NCBI GenBank assembly: GCA_029260595.1
Contig: JAJDCY010000006.1
Span: forward strand, 16,690 to 80,689
Reading direction: 5' to 3'
Source of the DNA: Phycisphaeraceae bacterium
GTDB lineage: Bacteria; Planctomycetota; Phycisphaerae; Phycisphaerales; Phycisphaeraceae
DNA length: 64,000 bases
A model generated the notes under the pieces. The model had not been told where the DNA came from. It saw only the letters and a program-made list of their open reading frames with translations, and did no database searches. This document shows positions 8,225 to 17,411 of this stretch, piece by piece (positions within the stretch are counted from its first letter, which is position 1; every line of letters starts with the position of its first letter). A program made the translations under genes and the position numbers.

Positions 8225-9229
8225 TCAGCCGGCCAACGCGGCCTCGAACAGTTGCGCGTACACCTGGGCGCGGCGCTTCCAGGTCCAGTGGTCGACGACC
8301 GTCTGGCGTGCAGCGTCACCCATCGCGCGTACCTGGTCCGGGTGCTCGCGACACCAAAACAGCCGCTCGGCAAACGCATCGACGGTCGGCTCCACCAGAA
8401 ACCCATTTTCTCCGTCGTTAATCAATTCCTCCGCGATCCCGACGCGCGTTGAGATCAGCGCGCACCCCGATGCGGCCGCCTCGACCAGTGGCCCCTGCGA
8501 GCCCTCGGTGCTGCTGGCGCAGAGGTAGACGTCGATCAGTCGGTAGTACTCGGGCATCTGATCGGGCGGGACGTGGCTGAGTTCGCGCGTCGCTGCGACC
8601 AGCGGTACGCCGGCGGTCGTGCACGCCGGCACAACGACTGACATAAACCTTTTGATGTCGCCTTCTTTGCGGTGGACCGCCCCGCACCAGCCCGCACGCA
8701 TGATCGGGTTGGTGCGACCGGCGGGCGGCGGCGTAAACACAGTCGGGTCAATCCCGTTGCTCGTGGTGAAGACGCGATCACCCAGGCCGAGCGCACGGCA
8801 GCGCGCGGATATCTTCTCGTTGACACAACCGATTGCGGTGAAGCGTTCGAATCGCTCGGGTACGAACATCTCGGGCTGGTGGTCCATCGAACAGTCGCTG
8901 TGCACACCGACCACCATCGGGCAGACTGACAGCGCGTCGTACACGACTTCGGGCATGATGGGCGAGAAGCAATACACCGCGTCGAATCCTGCCGCGTAGG
9001 ACCGCAGGCTCTGGGGCGACATCTCGCACAGGCGGGTGGCCGGGAAGATCTCGATCTGGAAGCGATCGGAGAGCGCACCGGTTAACGCGGCCGCGATGTT
9101 GCCAAACGCCCATCCCTCCATATCAGTGACGGCGAGGATGCGCGGCCGCATGGCTGCGGGCGCACGTTCGCCTTGAGGCGCGATCGATGGCGCTGCGGTC
9201 GAGCCCTCCCTGGCGGTCGCGTGGGTCAT
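8225..9229 (-). CDS. glycosyltransferase family 4
   Basis: This is a GT-B fold transferase of 334 residues. The N-terminal half contains 'ILAVTDMEGWAFGNIAAAL' and 'GFDAVYCFSP'. The C-terminal nucleotide-sugar half contains 'RAGWCGAVHRKEGDIKRFM', 'PEYYRLIDVYLCASSTEGS' and the acceptor-Glu region 'EGSQGPLVEAAASGCALISTRVG', typical of retaining GT4 enzymes. It ends with a helical tail. The ATG at 9229 overlaps the stop codon of the upstream methyltransferase gene (ATGA), which shows translational coupling and settles the start against a longer open frame. It belongs to the minus-strand cluster 6566-10948 beside the flagellins. Confidence 0.88.
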   Translation of the reverse strand: MTHATAREGSTAAPSIAPQGERAPAAMRPRILAVTDMEGWAFGNIAAALTGALSDRFQIEIFPATRLCEMSPQSLRSYAAGFDAVYCFSPIMPEVVYDALSVCPMVVGVHSDCSMDHQPEMFVPERFERFTAIGCVNEKISARCRALGLGDRVFTTSNGIDPTVFTPPPAGRTNPIMRAGWCGAVHRKEGDIKRFMSVVVPACTTAGVPLVAATRELSHVPPDQMPEYYRLIDVYLCASSTEGSQGPLVEAAASGCALISTRVGIAEELINDGENGFLVEPTVDAFAERLFWCREHPDQVRAMGDAARQTVVDHWTWKRRAQVYAQLFEAALAG

Positions 9230-9993
9230 GGTGTCGGCCTGACCGCCTGGTCGGCGGCGTGAGCGTTCGTCTGGATGCTTGGCGCGTCGCCGGCGGCAAT
9301 CGCAGCGGGTGCGTCGCCAAGCCAACGGCGAGGGATCTCACCCGGCTGCGCGGGGCAAGCCTCAGCAATCAAGCCCGGGCAAGCCAAGCCGTGCGGGCCT
9401 AGGTGTTCTGGCTGTTCAGGCCCGAAGATGTAGCCGGCCAGCGCGTTAACGTGGAAACGATTTTTGTTCAGCAGTGTTTGGATTGTTGTCGGCGAGAACC
9501 AGTAGTTGTGATCGGGGTTGACCATCTCCATCCCCTGATGTGCGTAGGCCAGGTTTTGGAATCGCAGCGCGTTGGGCACGGTCAAGATGAGATTCGTCTT
9601 GGGGCTCATCACCGTTCGCAGGGCGTCGAGGAACAGCCCGGGGTTGTTCACGTGCTCCATGATCTCCGCGGCGATCACAACATCGAATCCAACATCCTTG
9701 GCGGGGGCGTAGGTCGCCGGGTCTTCGACGTTGCCGAAGAAGAGTTGGTAGGTGTCCGAATCCGGCGGCAGCAAGTGGCGCAGCGACGGGTCCAGGTCGA
9801 TACCGACGTGCATCGACGCGACCTCCTTGATCCATAGATGCAGCAGCGCGCCGGACTGGACCTTCTCGCGCGTCAAACCAACATCCATGAACCCCAGGTC
9901 GAGCACGCGTTTGTCTTTGCATCGCTCGAGCAGATACGGCTCGCGTCGGCCCAGCCGCAGGGGGGGGTATCGGTGATCGTTCTTCAGTGCCAT
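9226..9993 (-). CDS. class I SAM-dependent methyltransferase
   Basis: This is a 255-residue methyltransferase. 'RVLDLGFMDVGLT' is motif I (about residues 28-40), 'HVGIDLDPS' is the acidic ribose-binding strand, 'FDVVIAAEIMEHVNNPGLFLDALR' is the post-II region, and 'LTVPNALRFQNLAYAHQG' with 'HNYWFSPTTIQTLL' follow. The EHV...P pattern is typical of methyltransferases that accompany glycosyltransferases. The C-terminal 50 residues are low-complexity. The GGAG before the ATG has good spacing. The stop codon overlaps the start of the GT4 gene. The acceptor is unknown; a sugar of the flagellar or surface glycan is likely from context. Confidence 0.85.
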   Translation of the reverse strand: MALKNDHRYPPLRLGRREPYLLERCKDKRVLDLGFMDVGLTREKVQSGALLHLWIKEVASMHVGIDLDPSLRHLLPPDSDTYQLFFGNVEDPATYAPAKDVGFDVVIAAEIMEHVNNPGLFLDALRTVMSPKTNLILTVPNALRFQNLAYAHQGMEMVNPDHNYWFSPTTIQTLLNKNRFHVNALAGYIFGPEQPEHLGPHGLACPGLIAEACPAQPGEIPRRWLGDAPAAIAAGDAPSIQTNAHAADQAVRPTP

Positions 9994-10015
9994 CAGCTCG
10001 CTCCGTGTTCAATGT

Positions 10016-10948
10016 TCAACAGGCCACCCGGTCCTTGGCAATCCCCACTCCTGTCGAACCCCCCGGCCGGCGCGATCGGGCACCAGCGTCTTCATCGTTA
10101 TTAACCGACGCCCCCGGCGTAGACCAATCCTCGAGCGAGATCCCGCGTCGGCCAAGCGCCTCGCGCCATGCCGCGGTCGGCGCGGCTGTCGCGGTCGCAA
10201 CCGTGTCGATCCCTCGCACAACACTCGGATCATAAACGGTCAGCGACACCTGGTGCGACGCGACACGTGCGAACGCGATGGCGGCGTTCATCGGCGAGCG
10301 TAGCCCACCCAGGAAGACCGCGCGGCTGACCTGGGCACGGCGTACGTGATCGACAGCCCATGCCGCACCATCGGCGAGACTTCCGTTTCGCGGTACCCGC
10401 AAAACCTCGGCCGCTGCGGGCAACCCGATTGCTTCGCCCGCGCAATGATCGAAGCTCGGCGGTGCCTCGGGCCGCCACAGACGCAGCTCCGGCTCGCGCG
10501 GCAAGCGCTCGTCCGTCAAGAGCACAGCGACACGATCGCCCTGATCGGCCAACCGCTGGACGACCTGTGCGAGCGGTGCGACGCCGTCGAGTGAGGCCGC
10601 TCGTTGTTCCGCGTAGGGCGCTACGACACAGACGGCGTGAGGATCGGGTTGGCTTGGTGCGGTGAAGGGCTTGTCCTGTAACAACGGATTGAGTACGTGC
10701 GCCAAAACGCATGTCTGGCAATCGGAGAGGTAGGTTGCGATCGGCAACGGGAAGAACCCCGCCGATTCACCGTCGGGCGCGCAGGCCTTGTCGAGAATCA
10801 GCGCCAGGGACTCGAGGGCCAGGCCGGGCTCACCGAGCGCAAGACAGCGATCGGCCTCCTGAAGGATGCGCGCGGCCTGTTCGGGCAACGCGGGCACCGG
10901 TGGGAGGTGGCGCAGCAGGCTTCGGACGGCGAAGCGGCTCTCGTCCAT
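10016..10948 (-). CDS. unknown protein of the glycosylation cluster
   Basis: I do not recognise this 310-residue protein. It has no signal peptide or membrane segment. Residues 20-60 look helical and TPR-like ('ARILQEADRCLALGEPGLALESLALILDKA'). The middle and end look like alternating strands and helices ('VAVLLTDERLP', 'SRAVFLGGLRSPMNAAIAFARVASHQVSLTVYDPS'), suggesting an alpha/beta enzyme. It starts the run of minus-strand genes that continues with a methyltransferase (22 bases away), a GT4 and a GT2-methyltransferase. A role in glycan synthesis or transfer to flagellin is therefore inferred from position only. It lies directly downstream of the first flagellin but beyond that gene's terminator. 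Confidence 0.65.
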   Translation of the reverse strand: MDESRFAVRSLLRHLPPVPALPEQAARILQEADRCLALGEPGLALESLALILDKACAPDGESAGFFPLPIATYLSDCQTCVLAHVLNPLLQDKPFTAPSQPDPHAVCVVAPYAEQRAASLDGVAPLAQVVQRLADQGDRVAVLLTDERLPREPELRLWRPEAPPSFDHCAGEAIGLPAAAEVLRVPRNGSLADGAAWAVDHVRRAQVSRAVFLGGLRSPMNAAIAFARVASHQVSLTVYDPSVVRGIDTVATATAAPTAAWREALGRRGISLEDWSTPGASVNNDEDAGARSRRPGGSTGVGIAKDRVAC

Positions 10949-11071
10949 CGGACTGTTATCGGTCGTTGCTCGCCTGACGCGCCAAGGTTTTGCGATCGCG
11001 GCGATAGGTCCCGGTTTCGGTGACGTTTCGCGCGGCCTTGAAGGCCGTGATCGGCCGGCCCTGACCAGCGC

Positions 11072-11106
11072 AAAAGAAAGGAGCGGCGACTTGTAGGCCG
11101 CCGCTC
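11072..11106 (-). terminator. terminator of flagellin gene 1
   Basis: On the minus strand GAGCGGCG and CGCCGCTC form an 8-bp stem around a 10-base loop, followed by CTTTCTTTT. Confidence 0.8.
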
Positions 11107-11162
11107 CCGCATCAGTGATCGGATGCCCGTGGTGTCACGGGCGCTCCTGAGTGACCAAGTTA

Positions 11163-12686
11163 TTACCCAAGCAGTGACAGCACGTTCTGCGGCTGCGAGT
11201 TCGCGATCGACAAGACGTTCGTCGCAGCGTTGACCAGGATCTGCGACCGCGTCAGGTTCGCCGTTTCCGCGGCGAAGTCCGTGTCGCGGATCGTGCTCTC
11301 AGCCGCGCTGGTGTTCTCCAACGCGATGCCCAGCGATCGAATCGTCGAGCCGATCACGTTCTTCTGGAACGCGCCCAGGCGGCCTCGGATCTCGGAGGTC
11401 TGAGATATCGCACGGTCGACAATCTTCTGCGCGGCCTCGAGGTTGCCGTCGACGAGGTTCGACGTATTGCCCGATGTCAGGTCGTCCAGGAACCCGGTCG
11501 ACGCCCCGCCAAGGTGGCGAGCAGCGACGTTCCCGATCCCGATACTCACCTGGTTCGAGATATTGACTTCCGGGCCGAGGTTAAAGGTCGCCCCGCCACC
11601 GGTGATGGTGAACGCCGAGATCGTCGCCAGCGTCTGAGCCCCGGTGTCACTTAGTTCCAGTTGCAGGTCCAGGAAGTCGGTATTCACCTGGGCAACCTTG
11701 CCGACTGAAGTCGCAACGATGCCGTTGATGAACGCACTGACGTCCTGCCCGATATCCCGGACCGGGTTGGTCGCGGCCGAAAAGGCCGTGCTGCCCGTCG
11801 TCACCGCGGTGTTCTCGTCCGTCGCGTTGAGGGTGTAGATACCAGCGGCCGCACCGGCGGCGGCACCGTCGTTGATCCCACCGTCGGAGATAATCTTCAG
11901 GGAGACAAACTGATCCGAACCGAATTCGGTGCTCTTAATCACGATCCCGGTCCCGCTGACCGCGGCGGAGACACCCGTCACCGAGGTGAAGGTGTTCACC
12001 GCATTGGTAACGGCGGTGAGCGATGTGCCCGACGCGAAGCTGAATTCGCGTGAGCCGCGTGAACCGGCCAGCTCGAAGACCAACCGGTTGCCCGTCGCCG
12101 ACAGGTCGAGATCCGCCGCGTTCGCCGACAGGAACAACCCGCCGTGCTGAGCGGACGCGGTAACAATGACCTCGATAGCACGTGTGTCGCCATGCTCGAG
12201 CTTGGCCGCATTGATCTTAAAGTCCGCAATCGTCGTGGCCTGGTTGTTGATCTGAAAATCAAACGTGCCGTTGAGCAGCTTCGTGCCCTGGAAGCTCGTC
12301 GAGTTGGCGATCCGATCGATCGTCTGCAGGATCGAGTCGACCTGGAGCTGGTTCGCCGATTTCTCCTCGGCACTCAAGCCCGCGTCGTTGGCGGTCTCGG
12401 TGACGAGGCTCTGCACCTCCAGCAGCAGTGAGCTGACCTCTTGCAGGCCGCCCTCGGCGATGTTGACCACCTGGTCAGCACGCTCGGCGTTACCGATCGC
12501 CGCCGAGATCGCGACCTTTTCAGATCGCAGGTTCTCGCTGGCAATCAGACCCGCCGGGTTGTCGGCCCCGCGGTTGATCGACAGGCCGGTACTTAGCCGT
12601 TCGAGCGACTTGGTGAGTGTTCGGTTCTGTTGCCCCAGCACCCGTTGGGCGAGAAGCGACGATACGTTGGTGTTGATTCGACTCAT
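11163..12686 (-). CDS. flagellin (first of three paralogues)
   Basis: This is a filament subunit of 507 residues. The conserved N-terminal D0/D1 helices start with MSRINTNVSSLLAQRVL and run to about residue 140, including 'LSTGLSINRGADNPAGLIASE' and 'INIAEGG'-type sequence (here VNIAEGGLQEV). The C-terminal D1/D0 (about residues 420-507) includes 'RLGAFQKNVIGSTIRSLG', 'ENTSAAESTIRDTDFA' and 'SQILVNAATNVLSIANSQPQNVLSLLG'. The middle 270 residues are a Ser/Thr/Ala-rich variable D2/D3 region, a candidate for O-glycosylation. A strong Shine-Dalgarno (GGAGGACC) precedes the ATG. It is monocistronic, with its own terminator at 11072-11106. Confidence 0.95.
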   Translation of the reverse strand: MSRINTNVSSLLAQRVLGQQNRTLTKSLERLSTGLSINRGADNPAGLIASENLRSEKVAISAAIGNAERADQVVNIAEGGLQEVSSLLLEVQSLVTETANDAGLSAEEKSANQLQVDSILQTIDRIANSTSFQGTKLLNGTFDFQINNQATTIADFKINAAKLEHGDTRAIEVIVTASAQHGGLFLSANAADLDLSATGNRLVFELAGSRGSREFSFASGTSLTAVTNAVNTFTSVTGVSAAVSGTGIVIKSTEFGSDQFVSLKIISDGGINDGAAAGAAAGIYTLNATDENTAVTTGSTAFSAATNPVRDIGQDVSAFINGIVATSVGKVAQVNTDFLDLQLELSDTGAQTLATISAFTITGGGATFNLGPEVNISNQVSIGIGNVAARHLGGASTGFLDDLTSGNTSNLVDGNLEAAQKIVDRAISQTSEIRGRLGAFQKNVIGSTIRSLGIALENTSAAESTIRDTDFAAETANLTRSQILVNAATNVLSIANSQPQNVLSLLG

Positions 12687-13283
12687 GGTTGTGGGTCCTC
12701 CGTGAACTCTTGGATATCGTTCACTATCCGGAATGCTTCGGGCATCCTGCCCCTGAAACGCTGTTCCAATCCGATCCGATGCTTCGACTCAGGTTGCCGG
12801 CCGTCACGTTCCTCCCCGGGTTGTCCTGGCGGTGCGCGGCCGCCGGGGTCCGGGAGCTTGGTGTCGTCAGCCTCTTGCCGTCGTGGCTGGCTTCGCCTTG
12901 CCCCCACTTGTTCGGTGCTCGCGACTCGGCCAGGCCAGTCTGTTAAAAAAAGTTTCTTATCGGACCGCTCTGGCATGGTTCGTCCTTGTCGCGCAATTCC
13001 TGCCTCCCTAACCGTTACAATCGGCATAAGCAGCACACCCCTTAACTCCGGCACAGGCGGTATCGGCGCTTTTTTCTAGATTGACGTTTTCGACGTAAGC
13101 ATTTTTGCTGACAATTGTTATGTGATATAGAAGCGGCCCGCCCCCTCACCATGGCCGCCACAACCGCCACCGAGAGCGGCCGCGTCTCAATAGGACCGGG
13201 GCTGGGTCGGCAGCTTCTTATAAGGATGCGTCGCCACGCGGTCCGGCCGCGCCGCTTGACCCGCACAAGCACCGGGCGCGCAT
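12687..13283. other. upstream region of flagellin gene 1
   Basis: This gap of about 600 bases holds no supported gene. It contains an AT-rich stretch near 13065-13135. On the minus strand GCCGATAC (13067 to 13060) is close to the -10 of a flagellar sigma28 promoter, but I found no matching TAAA element at the right distance, so I do not call a promoter. The left end carries the ribosome binding site of the flagellin gene. Confidence 0.45.
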
Positions 13284-13316
13284 AAAAAAAGGCGGCGACC
13301 CGGGTGGGCCGCCGCC
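13284..13316 (-). terminator. terminator of flagellin gene 2
   Basis: On the minus strand GGCGGCG and CGCCGCC form a 7-bp GC stem followed by seven T residues. Confidence 0.85.
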
Positions 13317-13363
13317 GAAGCGGTATCGGTGGGTCTTCATCCTGTGAAGACCGGGTAGCTCTC

Positions 13364-14860
13364 TTACAGCAGTGACAGCACGTTCTGCGGCTGCGAGTTC
13401 GCAATCGACAGGACGTTCGTCGCCGCGTTGACCAGGATCTGCGATCGGGTCAGATTCGCCGACTCGGCCGCAAAGTCCGTGTCACGGATCGTGCTCTCGG
13501 CAGCACTGGTGTTCTCAAGCGCGACTCCGAGTGATCGGATCGTCGACCCGATCACGTTCTTCTGGAACGCTCCAAGGCGGCCACGCAGTTCGGACACGGA
13601 AGAGATCGCCTTGTCCGTGATGGACTGAGCCTTCTCCAGATCGCCGTCAACCAGGTTCGACGAGTTGCCCGATGCCAGGTCGTCCAGGAACCCGAGTGCT
13701 TCGGACCCCAGGTGACGTGCGGCGACGTTCTGCAGCCCGATGCTCACCTGACTGTCGATGTCGACGGTCGGGCCAAGGTTGAACCTCGCACCACCACCCG
13801 TGATCGTGAAGGCGTCGATACTCGCCCGCGTCTGAGACCCGCCATCCGAGAGCGTCAGGCTCAGGTCCAGGAAGTCCGTGTTGACGACGGCTTCCTTACC
13901 CTTGGTCGTCGCAACGATACCGTTGATCGTCGCGGATACGTCCTGCCCCTCGTCACGGATCGCGTTGGTCGCAGCCGTGAACCCGGTGGTCGTTCCAGTC
14001 GCGGCGTTCTCGTCTGTCGCGGCAAATCGGACGATCCCGTCGCCTCCCTGGCCGCCGGCGTTGTTGATCTTGATCGAGACGAACTGATCCGACCCGAACT
14101 CATTGCTCTTGACGACGATCCCGGTCGCGCTGACCGCCGCGGACACACCCGTCACGGACGTGAACGTGTTGATCGCACCGGTGATGGCACTGAGCGAGGT
14201 GCCCGAGGCGAAGCTGAACTCACGCGAGCCCTTCGCACCGGCCAGTTCGAAGGTGAAATCAGCGGTCGCAGCCGAAAGGTCTAGCGCCGTGCCACCCGCG
14301 GACAGGAACACACCGCCGTGCTGGGCAGAGCCGGTCACCAAAACGGTGATGTCGCGCGTATCGCCGTGTTCGAGCTTCGCGCCGTTGATCTGGAAGTCCG
14401 CGACCGTCGTGGCCTGACCACTGACCGTGAAGTCGAACGTCCCGTTGAGCAGCTTGGTGCCCTGGAAACTCGTCGAGCTGGCGATGCGGTCGATCGTTTG
14501 AAGGATCGAATCGATCTGAAGCTGATTCGCTTCTTTCTCTTCACTGCTCAGACCGGCGTCATTCGCGGTTTCCGTCACGAGGCTTTGAACCTCGAGCAAC
14601 AACGAGCTGACTTCCTGCAGCCCTCCCTCCGCGATGTTGATGACCTGATCGGCACGCTGGTTGTTCCCCAGCGCTGCAGCGATCTGGGCCTTCTCAGACC
14701 GCAGGTTCTCGCTCGCGATCAGCCCCGCCGGGTTGTCCGCACCGCGGTTGATCGCAAGACCGGTGCTTAGCCGCTCCAGCGAGGTGGTCAGCGACTTGTT
14801 CTGCTCGCCCAGGATACGCTGGGCCAGAAGCGAACTGACGTTGGTGTTGATTCGACTCAT
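13364..14860 (-). CDS. flagellin (second of three paralogues)
   Basis: This is a flagellin of 498 residues. Its N-terminal domain (MSRINTNVSSLLAQRILGEQN to about residue 140) and C-terminal domain ('RLGAFQKNVIGSTIRSLGVALENTSAAES' to the end at NVLSLL) are almost the same as in the paralogue at 11163-12686. The central region is more diverged, but keeps shared blocks such as 'AQHGG', 'GSREFSFASGTSL' and 'SNEFGSDQFVS'. The filament may be built from several subunits, or the copies may be used differentially. GGAGGATG precedes the ATG. A terminator of its own follows at 13284-13316. Confidence 0.95.
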   Translation of the reverse strand: MSRINTNVSSLLAQRILGEQNKSLTTSLERLSTGLAINRGADNPAGLIASENLRSEKAQIAAALGNNQRADQVINIAEGGLQEVSSLLLEVQSLVTETANDAGLSSEEKEANQLQIDSILQTIDRIASSTSFQGTKLLNGTFDFTVSGQATTVADFQINGAKLEHGDTRDITVLVTGSAQHGGVFLSAGGTALDLSAATADFTFELAGAKGSREFSFASGTSLSAITGAINTFTSVTGVSAAVSATGIVVKSNEFGSDQFVSIKINNAGGQGGDGIVRFAATDENAATGTTTGFTAATNAIRDEGQDVSATINGIVATTKGKEAVVNTDFLDLSLTLSDGGSQTRASIDAFTITGGGARFNLGPTVDIDSQVSIGLQNVAARHLGSEALGFLDDLASGNSSNLVDGDLEKAQSITDKAISSVSELRGRLGAFQKNVIGSTIRSLGVALENTSAAESTIRDTDFAAESANLTRSQILVNAATNVLSIANSQPQNVLSLL

Positions 14861-15306
14861 GGGCTTTCATCCTCCTTGGAATGACGGTTGATCTTCCTCC
14901 CGGAACGACCGGGGACGTTTTGGCGTTCATGCCTGGCACATCGAAACTTCCCACGGCCGCCGGGGCGGCTGAGGCACCGACCGGAACACCCGGCCGACAC
15001 AACCCTCAGGACCCGCACCTCGCGGGCCGCCATGCTTATCCGTTCCATCGGCACGCCCGGCCCACGCCTTAACCGCCGCGCAAACGGCTGATCAAAAAAA
15101 CCTGTGCCTTCCGTCAAATCGTTACGCCCGGGCCACCCGCCCTATACCGCTCACGACCTAGATTCAGCGTACACCTGACAGACCGAACCTCTCACCCTGC
15201 GCTAAGACCCTGCGCCGCCATCAGCCGCGCCTTGATCAACACCCAAGCACCTACCCGACAGCTCATCCGCATCGATAACCAAAGGCGGACGTTACGCGCC
15301 GCGCGC
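14861..15306. other. upstream region of flagellin gene 2
   Basis: No gene is supported here. I saw no convincing flagellar promoter on the minus strand. Short open frames in this segment lack recognisable features. Confidence 0.45.
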
Positions 15307-15335
15307 AAAAAAAAGGGCGGCCGTAGTGGCCGCCC
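15307..15335 (-). terminator. terminator of flagellin gene 3
   Basis: On the minus strand GGGCGGCC and GGCCGCCC form an 8-bp stem with a 5-base loop, followed by eight T residues. Confidence 0.88.
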
Positions 15336-15374
15336 TCGATGGCGTTCGTTAGTTGTCCAAACAGGTCGGACGCG

Positions 15375-16871
15375 TTAGATCAGCGCCAGCACACTCTGGG
15401 GTTGGCTGTTGGCGATGGCGAGCACGCTCGTCGCAGCGCTAACCAGGATCTGTGACCGCGTCAGACTTGCCGACTCCTCGGCGAAGTCGGTGTCGCGGAT
15501 CGCACTCTCCGCCGCGCTTGTGTTTTCCAGGGCGACGTTCAATGACCGGACGGTCGACCCGACCACGTTTTTCTGGAACGCACCCAGACGCCCACGTAGC
15601 TGGGCGATCTGGCTGACCGCCTTGTCGGCGATCTTTTGCGCCTTGCCGATGTCACCGTCCACCAGGTTCGCGCTCTTGCCCGACCCCAGCTCGCTTAAGA
15701 ACCCCGTGGCCGTCGACCCGACGTTCCGAGACACGACATTTTCTAAACCGATCCGCACCTCGCTGCCGACGTCCACCGACGCACCGATGTTGAACTTCGC
15801 ACCCCCACCGGTGATCGTAAACGCATCCACCGTCCCTGCCGCCTGCGCGCCTGCCGCCGTCAGCTCAATGCTCACGTCGAGGAAGTCCGTATTGATCTGC
15901 GCTGTCTTTCCACGTGACGTCGCGGTTACACCGTTGACGATCGCCGCGACATCCTGACCCTTATCACGGATCTCGCTCGACGCCGCGCCGAAGGCCGTCG
16001 CCGCTCCCGCAGTCGAGTTCTCGTCCGTCGCCGCGAGACCGATGATCCCGTCACCGCCCTGGCCACCACCGTCCGACACCGAGATCGAAACGAACTGGTC
16101 GGAGCCGAACTCATCGCTCTTGACCACCAGCCCGGTCCCGCTTACCGCAGCCGACACGCCCGTCACCGACGTAAACGTGTTGATCGACGCAGCGACAGAC
16201 GTCAGCGACGTCCCGGAGGCGAAGCTGAACTGACGCGACCCCTTCGCGCCGGCCAACTCAAAGGTCAGACTCGCATCCGCCGCGGAAAGATCCAGCGCCG
16301 CACCGCCTGCCGACAGGAACAACCCGGCGTGCTGCGCCGATGCCGTGACCGCCACCTGCACCTCCACGTTGTTCCCGTTGGTCAGCTTGGCACCGTTCAA
16401 CTGGAAGTCCGCGACCGTTGCGGCCTGCGCGCTGACCGTGAAATCAAAACTACCGTTGAGCAGCTTCGTGCCCTGGAAGCTCGTCGAACCGGCGATCCGG
16501 TCGATCGTCTGCAGAATCGAGTCAATCTGCAGTTGATTCGCTTCCTTCTCTTCGACACTCAGGCCGGCGTCGTTAGCCGTCTCGCCGACCAGACTCTGTA
16601 CCTCCTGCAACAGCGAGCCGACCTCTTGCAGCCCGCCCTCGGCGATGTTGATGACCTGTTCGGCACGTTGCGCGTTGTTCAACGCCGCGGACAGTTGGTT
16701 CTTCTCCGATCTCAGGTTCTCGCTCGCGATCAAACCGGATGGGCTGTCCGCACCCCGGTTGATCGCCAGGCCGGTGCTCAGCCGCTCCAGCGACTTGTTA
16801 AGGCTTCTGTTTTGCTGTCCCAGGATCCGCTGGGCAATCAGTGAACTGACATTCGTGTTGATCTGGCTCAT
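15375..16871 (-). CDS. flagellin (third, most diverged paralogue)
   Basis: This is a flagellin of 498 residues. It starts MSQINTNVSSLIAQRILGQQN and ends SQPQSVLALI, so both termini differ more from the other two copies than those differ from each other. The conserved D0/D1 blocks are intact ('LSTGLAINRGADSPSGLIASE', 'INIAEGGLQEVGSLL', 'RLGAFQKNVVGSTVRSL'). The centre keeps 'AQHAGLFLSAGGAALDLSA' and 'SDEFGSDQFVSI'. The polymer may therefore use it at a different place or time, but this cannot be told from sequence. GGGAGGATC precedes the ATG, and its own terminator lies at 15307-15335. Confidence 0.95.
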   Translation of the reverse strand: MSQINTNVSSLIAQRILGQQNRSLNKSLERLSTGLAINRGADSPSGLIASENLRSEKNQLSAALNNAQRAEQVINIAEGGLQEVGSLLQEVQSLVGETANDAGLSVEEKEANQLQIDSILQTIDRIAGSTSFQGTKLLNGSFDFTVSAQAATVADFQLNGAKLTNGNNVEVQVAVTASAQHAGLFLSAGGAALDLSAADASLTFELAGAKGSRQFSFASGTSLTSVAASINTFTSVTGVSAAVSGTGLVVKSDEFGSDQFVSISVSDGGGQGGDGIIGLAATDENSTAGAATAFGAASSEIRDKGQDVAAIVNGVTATSRGKTAQINTDFLDVSIELTAAGAQAAGTVDAFTITGGGAKFNIGASVDVGSEVRIGLENVVSRNVGSTATGFLSELGSGKSANLVDGDIGKAQKIADKAVSQIAQLRGRLGAFQKNVVGSTVRSLNVALENTSAAESAIRDTDFAEESASLTRSQILVSAATSVLAIANSQPQSVLALI

Positions 16872-17411
16872 TCGAGCGATCCTCCCTGGATGAACAAAGC
16901 CGCTCGGTGTGGGGTCCCTGATGTGTGCGGCCTACGGAAACCCGCCGCCGGCCGCGTACCTGAACCTGCCCCGCTCCCGAGATCGCCCTGTCCGGTTACC
17001 CGTACGCCCGCCGCACCATGCGGCGATGCTCCGTACACCCCACAAGGCGCTAGGCGACCCCTGCGAGGCTTTGGTGTGATCGGGATACCCCGCCCGAAGA
17101 ATCACGAAACGCAAGCGTTTGGCCAATAATTCCGACCCGGACACCCCTGAAAACCGGCTTAAGCGGTGTAACTCCGCCACGCAGCGGATTGGGCACCACC
17201 GCGCGATACGCCGCGATCGACCGACGCCGAATAACCCGCCCAGTCGGCCCCCGCCGCCTGCTCGCGAGCACGGTGCCGGTGCGTGCTTATTCGCAGCGAT
17301 CTCTATAAAGGTTGCGCGCCGGCTGAACGCGCGACGCCACTCCGGCATGCTCTTGGATACGCTCGCCGCCGCAACCTATGATCACTGACCGGCTACCTGA
17401 CGCATCGCCGC
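16872..17411. other. intergenic region between divergent genes
   Basis: This gap of 540 bases separates the minus-strand flagellin from a plus-strand peptidase-like gene. No coding sequence is supported. The right end carries a promoter for the plus-strand gene (17353-17382). No clear flagellar promoter was found for the flagellin. Confidence 0.5.
17353..17382 (+). promoter_or_regulatory. promoter of the peptidase-like gene at 17412
   Basis: TTGGAT (17353-17358), an 18-base spacer and TATGAT (17377-17382) give an expected start near 17389, about 23 bases before the ATG. Confidence 0.6.

Noticed and set aside
12957..13067. Candidate flagellar sigma28 promoters (TCCGATAA and GCCGATAC on the minus strand)
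   Set aside because: No TAAA-type -35 element at the required distance was found, so I do not list them as promoters.
11163..16871. Long direct repeats that could suggest a CRISPR or insertion sequence
   Set aside because: The similarity is explained by three paralogous flagellin genes; no short regularly spaced repeats or transposase were seen. No CRISPR array is visible in the window.
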